From contig CAKPHY010000033.1 in assembly GCA_934162285.1 (NCBI GenBank), forward strand, positions 1 to 12,050: a stretch of 12,050 nt of DNA, read 5' to 3'. The stretch's first letter is position 1; each line of letters begins with the position of its first letter. A program made the position numbers and the translations under genes. Positions 12,044 to 12,050 of the stretch are shown here, one piece after another. The notes under the pieces were generated by a model. That model saw only the letters and a list, made by a program, of their open reading frames with translations. It searched no databases and was not told the DNA's origin. This DNA is from an uncultured Bacilli bacterium (GTDB taxonomy: Bacteria > Bacillota_I > Bacilli_A > RF39 > UBA660).

Positions 12044-12050
12044 TTAAAAT

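Overview
The window looks like chromosomal DNA from a very AT-rich, endospore-forming low-GC Gram-positive bacterium (Bacillota). The evidence is a spoIIID-mbl pair arranged as in Bacillus subtilis, a TypA GTPase, a D-Ala-D-Ala ligase, strong GGTGAT/GGAGG-type ribosome binding sites and TTGACA/TATAAT-like promoters. TGA is used as a stop codon (end of the membrane-anchored XRE gene at 5779), so the standard bacterial code applies rather than the mycoplasma code. I cannot name the species. Gene style and density suggest an uncultured Bacilli/Erysipelotrichia-like lineage, but that is an impression.

Layout. A 123-bp repeat fills positions 1-123 and returns in inverted orientation at 11921-12043 with only two mismatches, so nearly the whole window lies between two inverted copies. 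Inside, left to right: spoIIID, mbl and a DUF421 membrane protein (184-2209); a Nudix hydrolase overlapping by one base with a membrane-anchored protein of unknown function (2279-3324); a large anchored surface protein with Ig-like/DUF5011-type domains (3363-4664); a cassette bounded by two strong terminators, holding a membrane-tethered XRE regulator, a secreted metzincin-type metalloprotease and a membrane-anchored exported protein (4856-7009); typA (7137-8957); an ABC-F ATPase (8996-10585); ddl on the opposite strand (10592-11518); and a 55-residue zinc-ribbon protein (11736-11903).

How the genes may work together. spoIIID and mbl link sporulation control and cell-wall elongation, and ddl makes the cell-wall dipeptide. 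TypA and the ABC-F protein act at the ribosome. The 4856-7009 cassette is the part that looks accessory: a DNA-binding protein with an outward-facing domain, next to an exported protease and a second exported protein. This arrangement suggests, but does not prove, a surface-sensing or surface-remodelling module.

Non-coding architecture is unusually compact. Several promoters place the -10 box only 15-17 bases before the start codon, predicting leaders of about 10 nt. Terminator hairpins contain the stop codon of the gene they end and overlap the -35 box of the next promoter. The exception is the zinc-ribbon gene, which has a predicted leader of about 84 nt. That leader contains an 11-bp hairpin that buries part of its ribosome binding site. 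No tRNA, rRNA, CRISPR array, transposase or phage gene is visible, and no stretch over 300 bases lacks a gene.
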